Assembly (NCBI GenBank): GCA_029717555.1
Contig: JAMDHS010000023.1
Location: forward strand, 62,001-126,000
Source of the DNA: Peribolospora baueri
Lineage: Eukaryota; Basidiomycota; Peribolosporomycetes; Peribolosporales; Peribolosporaceae
Reading direction: 5' to 3'
Length of the DNA stretch: 64,000 nucleotides
Notes under the pieces: model-generated
Told to the model about the DNA's origin: nothing
The model's input: the letters and a program-made list of their open reading frames with translations, nothing else
Database searches by the model: none
Made by a program: the position numbers and the translations under genes
Shown here: positions 59,101-64,000 of the stretch, piece after piece
Numbering within the stretch: the stretch's first letter is position 1
Layout of the letters: every line of letters starts with the position of its first letter

Positions 59101-60413
59101 TTCTCCGTGTGCTCGCCCGCTCGATATGGTAGGTCACGTCAGACGAATTCTATCTGGTATGTGTTCATCAAGGCCTCAGCCAATGGAACGCTCGCTCGTT
59201 TGAACTCACACAGTTGGCAGTCGGGCTTAATTCTTTTTCTCCATACTCTCGGCCGCTTGTCCTACAGAACATTGGCGCCGCTGACCCTGCTCCCGGCTTT
59301 CACGACCTCGTCAACGATTTGCACGCTCACTTCGGAGTGTCGCCGGATGAGCCTGCTCAGTTTGTCGAGATGACTCCTTCGAACACTGACTGGTGAGAGT
59401 GGCACTCATCTCTGTCGACGGGTAGTCAGCCTGTCGAAGGATGTGCATAATCATCTCACGCACCTACCTTCTTCTCCTTCCTAAAGGAACGTCCTGTATC
59501 CCGTCTCTCTTTTCCTCACGCCATACAAGTTCCGCCTGCCGTCCCCGCCTCCTAGCGAGTATGTGTTCAAGTTTAGCTCGGGCGAAGCGTTCAAGCTGTA
59601 CTCGACCGAAGACAAGCTGGATGAGCAAAGGAGGTTGAGGAACATGACCCTCGTCATCGAGCATCCGGGGATCATTTGGACTGGTGAGCGTCCTTTGCTT
59701 TTGCTCGACTCTTGTTCCACGTAACGAGTTAGGAACTAAGTGTTGAGCTTGCCCTTCCGACTCGACTTGCAGTCATCGCTTTCGATGCCGATATCATCGC
59801 CTGGGACCTCCCTATGGCGCCTCCTACCGGTGGCTTTCAGCGACATCACATCAAGGAGGTCTCCCTGTACGGCCACAACCGGTGGACTATCGAACTGTCT
59901 CTTCGGCTTAGCGAGGAGGAGTTCGAGGCGGCCAAGGCTGGGCGCGTCGGTGGCAATGGCAGGCACGGGAGGTTGTTGAAGACGAACGGGCACGAGGAGA
60001 TTGGGAAGGGGAGAATGAAGGTGGACTTCCTCGGGTGAGTCGGATGTTAGCGGGGTCACAGGGCAGAACATGTCCGAAAGGTGTTGCACAAGTCTGTTGA
60101 TCACCCACCGATTACTACCTGCGTCTATTCTTCTCTTGCTCCTTTCTCCATCCAGGCTGGAAGAACGTGGTATGTTCCCGGGCAAATCCGAAGAAGGTCG
60201 CGGCCTACCGAGCATAGAGACGTTCCGCAGAGTGGACGCGCACATGCACGACAAGTACGATTGTATGATGTTGGGAGCCATCGGCGGTGTTGTCGAAGGT
60301 GGGTTGGAGCGGTGAAAGTTCTTTTGCGGCCTTGCGTGCGTCTTCGCGCGAGCTTACGACACCACCCCTGGCTCTTCCCGATCTTGATCATCCATCCCTC
60401 GCTCACAGTGTAA
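56126..60413 (+). CDS. ERMP1/Pff1-like membrane M28 metallopeptidase
   Basis: A multi-span membrane zinc aminopeptidase of family M28 (vacuolar membrane protease Pff1 in yeasts, ERMP1/Felix-ina in animal ER). Fourteen exons join to 1004 residues: 56126-56688, 56831-57072, 57178-57276, 57371-57506, 57604-57691, 57762-58183, 58278-58651, 58759-59039, 59133-59156, 59214-59392, 59487-59683, 59773-60034, 60156-60298 and 60409-60413. The first span is FKTLLALLVFFVLLSWGTI. Zinc-site motifs are ILINSHLDSTLPSPGAADDG, FNNGEESLQDASHLF, AVINLEACG and YHTRLDMPQYIEPGAVQHMG. A block of about eight spans follows, then a lumenal C-terminal domain. The 57506 donor is GTTGAG, and the last exon holds only two coding bases plus the stop. 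Confidence 0.92.
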
Positions 60414-60789
60414 AGGACCTTTCCTCAAAGCGAGACACATGCGCTTTCCAGACAGACGATACAAGAAGTTTCGTTCAGGGACGCCACGTTTCTTACGTTT
60501 GCGGTTGGCCGTACTCTACTGCACTTGCTCGCTCAGTCAGGCGGGCACTTAGATAGGCAAAAGAGGAATGGACATTTGTGTATCTACAGTCGTAGCTATG
60601 TTCCATAGAGACAAGACCGACTTGAAGGGACGAATGGATGCATGCAAATGCGTACGTAGATCGTACGTCGAATGAGGAGTTCGGAGAAGTGATCGGCCGG
60701 AAGGAAAACTTGCCGCGTCGCCGTCGAGAGGTTTCTTTCGCGACGACGACGACCACCAACTCGGTGCATGCCAGAGAGAAGGAGCGAAC
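60414..60789. other. Intergenic, RPB8 promoter, no gene seen
   Basis: About 376 bp between the M28 protease stop and the RPB8 start. Nothing recognisable besides the expected 3' UTR and promoter. Confidence 0.5.
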
Positions 60790-61653
60790 ATGTCGGGACG
60801 GGATTCGGCCGTCATATTCGATGCTCAGTTCCAGGTCACTTCGGTTGATAAAGATGGAAAAAAGTTCGATCGAGGTAAGCACGCTCGCATTTCAGCGTCA
60901 GCCACTTCGGCCGCCGAGCAAAGCTGCGACAGTGGGCTGACCACCGCTCCTTCATCCATCCGTTCAATCCCCTCTTCCTCTGTTCCCCTCCTTCGCATCC
61001 TCGCTTTCGATCTCTTGTCTATGCCGCCCAGTATCACGCATCACGGCCGACTCGGACGCGCTGGAGATGAACCTCTCTCTAGACATGAACAGCGAGCTGT
61101 ACCCTCTCCGGGAGGGCGACGTTTTCACCCTCGTCCTCGCCACCACGCTCTCCCTGGGTGGCGCTGCGGAAGGAGCGGGGGAGGGGAGGGACGCATGGAG
61201 GGTCAATGCGGGCAAGCCGAGTCTGGCGGACGAGTACGAATACGTGATGTATGGAAAGGTGAGCGGGAGCTGTCAAACTAAACTGTCTTGCTTTGCCTTC
61301 GAACGCTCGACGGGTTCGATTCGACGGCTAGGTTGGTGGATCAGTAGATGGGGGAGGACATGTCTCTCACTCGCGGTCGAGTCTTTTTGTTTACCGTCAA
61401 CCTCTTCCCGCAGGTGTACAAGTTTGACGAGGGGACGTCAGAGACTGTGTGAGTTGCACTCGGTTCACCCAACGCGCAACGTACCTTTCTCTCACCCTCC
61501 TCTGCTTTTTTACTCTTCATCGTTTCCCACGCCGCCTCGCTCAGCACGGTCTACGCATCCTTTGGAGGCCTCCTCCTCGCTCTCACCGGCTCCTTCCGCC
61601 ACGTGAGCGAAATCGTCGTCGGGTCCAACGTGTACCTCCTCATGCGGAGGTAA
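60790..61653 (+). CDS. RPB8: RPB8, shared subunit of RNA polymerases I, II and III
   Basis: A small OB-fold subunit common to all three nuclear RNA polymerases. Exons 60790-60874, 61032-61258, 61414-61448 and 61545-61653 join to 151 residues, the usual length. It begins MSGRDSAVIFDAQFQVTSVD and continues KKFDRVSRITADSDALEMNL across the first splice, then DMNSELYPLREGDVFTLVLA, DEYEYVMYGKVYKFDEG, YASFGGLLLALTGSFRHVSE and the terminal VGSNVYLLMRR, all strongly conserved in Rpb8. A Gly/Ala-rich loop (about 69-85) is slightly longer than in yeast. The third exon is only 35 nt. Confidence 0.95.
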
Positions 61654-62574
61654 CCCGTTCGGTCGTTTCGCTCGTCTGCCTACCTTCCCCGCCCAATGGA
61701 GCTGTTTGCAATTCAATCCCGCACACCCTACCCCGCCGTCTGTGCACGTTTATTTGTGTTATGGAGCGTCGCTCGACACTGTTCGAGCGATTGACAAGGG
61801 TCTCTTTCGAGCCTTTTAGAGAGATTCTAGGGCGCCCGGCACAAAGTCCCCATTGGAACAGCATTCGCCGGCGAGATTGAAAAAGAGCGCCTAACGCCAT
61901 GGAACTGGCTATCCGACTCTCATCAAAGAAGCGCTCGTCTCAACACATTGAATCAATCAATATTTGGCAGTCGACGTAGTACGATGTTTCATTCGATCGA
62001 TGGCTTGATGCAGGCCTTCCGGCCACTTGCCGCTTTCCGCTTGCTCGCTTGCTCGCTGTTGACATCGGCGACGTGTATATTCCATCACCTTTCAAAGTCT
62101 AGGTAGGACACGGTGCATTGGCCTACTACGCAGGCACGCAGGAAGGCAGGCAGGCAGGCAGTGTGGATCCTGCCAAAAGCTTGGATGAAGGCGGGCGGGC
62201 GGGCGGACCCACCCGGACTCTGACGGACGTTCGGGCACGTTCGTTGTAGCTACGGGGATGTCGTATTGGGGGAAAGAGCAGAGAAGGGAACGGGGAAGGA
62301 AGGCGGTCGGTGAAGAAAGAAACATATGTACGCGTTGGAAAGCAAGCCTGAAGCAGATAGGTTGAAAACGAAGGCGTAGGGCAGGAGGGGAGGTAAGGCG
62401 GGAGAAAAGAAGTGGGGAAACCAGGGATGCGAGCCGTAACCGAACAGAACCGTGACGAGCCGAGCGGATGTCGGGCCTTGCCTTCTTCCTACCATCCCGT
62501 CGGACAACACCGACCTGCCGCTAACCACCCATGAGATGCCAAACGACGACCGCGAGCGACCGAGGCAAGAGGGC
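61654..62574. other. Convergent intergenic region with simple repeats
   Basis: About 920 bp between the stops of RPB8 and RER1. It contains GCTTGCTC units near 62038-62058, GGCA units at 62141-62160 and a GGGC run near 62191-62204. No gene is seen. Confidence 0.5.
62141..62160 (+). repeat. GGCA tetranucleotide repeat
   Basis: Five tandem units (one imperfect) between RPB8 and RER1. Confidence 0.85.
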
Positions 62575-63610
62575 CTACGGGGCTCCGCCGTACCTTGCCT
62601 TGCGACCAATGTCGAAAGGGATGTAACGATACTTGATCATATGCTTGATCTGCCGGCGCATGGTGAGGGCGAAGAGGAGGCAAAAGTAGATGAGGAGGAT
62701 GGGCCAGTAGACGGGGACGTTGGTTGCCTCCGTTATGGTGCAAACGATGGAAATGAGCGTTGCTCGAGTTGCAGACAACCTGTGGAAGGGAGGGCAAAGA
62801 ACGAGAAGAGTACGGGTGGCGAAAAGAAAAGCAATCCGTCAGTCGAATGACTCGGCAGCCGACGATGCGAAACGGAAACGGGGGAGCCCACCAGAACTAA
62901 AACCCGATGGAAGCGCGGATATGAGAGGAAGGTCAGGACAGGGTGGATAAAGGGGGGAGCAAGTCAGCACCGTAAGCGCCCGCTGCCGAGCAGACCCGAC
63001 GGTCGCCATCCCGTTCCATTGCACCATCATGTCTGCCAATGTTTGCCACTGACCTTAAACTCGGGCAACCTGCGGATGAACGGTCTGAACTCCTCGTCCT
63101 TGGCCGAGCTGGGCAACCCGGGGGCGCCCTCTTCGACGTCCTCGGCCGCGAGGTCGGCCTCGAGGGAAGGGTCGAACTTGGGAGAGAGGAAGGCGAGGAA
63201 GAGGTTGAGGAGGTAGATGCCAAGGGCGTAGCAGACTAGATAGACGGGCAGGTCATGTCCATGGTCATGTTGATCAGAAAACGGTCGGGTACTCGGTAAA
63301 AAAAAGAAAAGAAAGAAGAATGCGGCTGCAACGCCACCGCGGCAGGGATCCGTGCGCGCCTGAAGGAACGGGCGAAAAGATGGCCACGGAGCTCACCGAT
63401 GTACCATCCCTGCGAAAAAAGAATCCTGAGGAGGAAAAGGAAGAGCAAGGCGCCAAAGCTGGTCCACCGATAGAGGACATGGGGCACGGTGCGGTCGAGA
63501 TAGACCTGGAACTGCTGTTGGAGGCGGCTGGTGTGGGCGAAGAAGGCCTCGGCCGGGTTTTCGTCGAAGCCGAGTCCATCGTCGGGTCTACCGTCGTCTG
63601 CGCGCATCAT
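62575..63610 (-). CDS. RER1: RER1, Golgi-to-ER retrieval receptor
   Basis: A four-span Golgi membrane protein that returns ER membrane proteins in COPI vesicles. Minus-strand exons are 63610-63397, 63235-63054, 62895-62891 and 62779-62575, giving 201 residues. It reads [119 protein letters not shown] and [20 protein letters not shown], the classic Rer1 series. The conserved Phe-Trp after EFK is missing unless a 5-nt exon (TTCTG) is used; its flanks TTTTAG and GTGGGC are valid splice sites and the frame is then intact. A second ATG directly follows the first. Confidence 0.93.
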
Positions 63611-64000
63611 CTTGGGCGGCGGTGAGGAAGGGGGTATAGGAAGCGCGGGAGGCGGAGAGGAGAAGGGAAGGAAACGGAGGCGAGGACGGAGATGGCAAAA
63701 ATAAACGCTTCGTGGTACGCTTGCGCTCTCTCTCGCTCTCGCTGGCCAGGCCAGGTACAACACGTCGCCGTCTCGAAGGTCGGGCTGCGGCGACGCCAGC
63801 TGGCGCACGTGATCGGTCGGAGAGGGTAGGGTTACCGGCTGGCCGGTGTCTGCGCAATCCACCCGTCCATCCGCATGCGGAACGGCTTGCTACCAATCGG
63901 GTATGATCGTGGGCACATTACGACATGTCGGACATACGCGGCCATACCGTGGACCGACGGTGGGCAGTGCTGAGCCGTGGAAGAAGAGGCGGGAGAACGC
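63611..64000. promoter_or_regulatory. RER1 upstream region to window end
   Basis: About 390 bp holding the RER1 promoter on the minus strand. Frames here continue upstream of the RER1 start but are low complexity. No other gene is seen before the window ends. Confidence 0.4.

Overview
The window is nuclear DNA from a fungus, most likely a GC-rich basidiomycete yeast. Nearly every gene is split by short spliceosomal introns (about 55-130 bp, GTGAGT/GTAAGT-type donors, pyrimidine-rich acceptors). There are no operons or ribosome-binding sites. The gene set is fungal: BUD4-type anillin, ERT1-type Zn2Cys6/PAS regulator, SSB-type Hsp70, Pop3, vacuolar-type M28 protease. High intron density and the arrestin and GPHR sequences fit Pucciniomycotina or a related basidiomycete line, but the species cannot be fixed from sequence alone.

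Layout. 1-10.4 kb: 3' part of ALG3 (N-glycan mannosyltransferase); a 270-bp hairpin-forming inverted repeat; ARH1 (mitochondrial adrenodoxin reductase); a poorly resolved minus-strand gene; an APC-family permease; a saccharopine-dehydrogenase-like oxidoreductase. 10.8-24.7 kb: BUD4/anillin-like septation protein; RNase P/MRP subunit POP3; a GPHR-family membrane protein; ERT1-like regulator; a small NTF2/SnoaL-like protein. 26-30 kb: alpha-arrestin-like protein behind a microsatellite-rich upstream region, then a small single-span membrane protein. 30-38 kb: eIF2A and mitochondrial EF-G (MEF1) head to head, then a second NTF2/SnoaL-like gene head to head with a steroid-reductase-like gene. 40-46 kb: MPR1-like N-acetyltransferase, F-box-like protein, gene fragments, mitochondrial ribosomal protein uS2m. 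46-64 kb: SSB1-type Hsp70, IND1/NUBPL, a large TPX2-domain protein, an ERMP1/Pff1-like M28 protease, RPB8 and RER1.

These are ordinary core genes rather than a gene cluster. The themes that recur are translation and its quality control (eIF2A, MEF1, uS2m, SSB1), Fe-S and mitochondrial function (ARH1, IND1), and secretory-pathway maintenance (ALG3, GPHR, ERMP1-like, RER1). Several genes sit in divergent pairs with 300-475 bp between start codons, so shared promoters are likely. I found no rRNA, tRNA, CRISPR array or virus-like element. I found no convincing new multi-gene system; the most unusual items are the long inverted repeat upstream of ARH1, a 5-nt microexon in RER1, a scrambled repeat block upstream of the MPR1-like gene, a duplicated short motif in the BUD4 homologue, and several small or broken candidate genes in the gaps. 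Exon joins given here were worked out by eye from splice sites and reading frame; where lengths are quoted, the joined exons keep one open frame.
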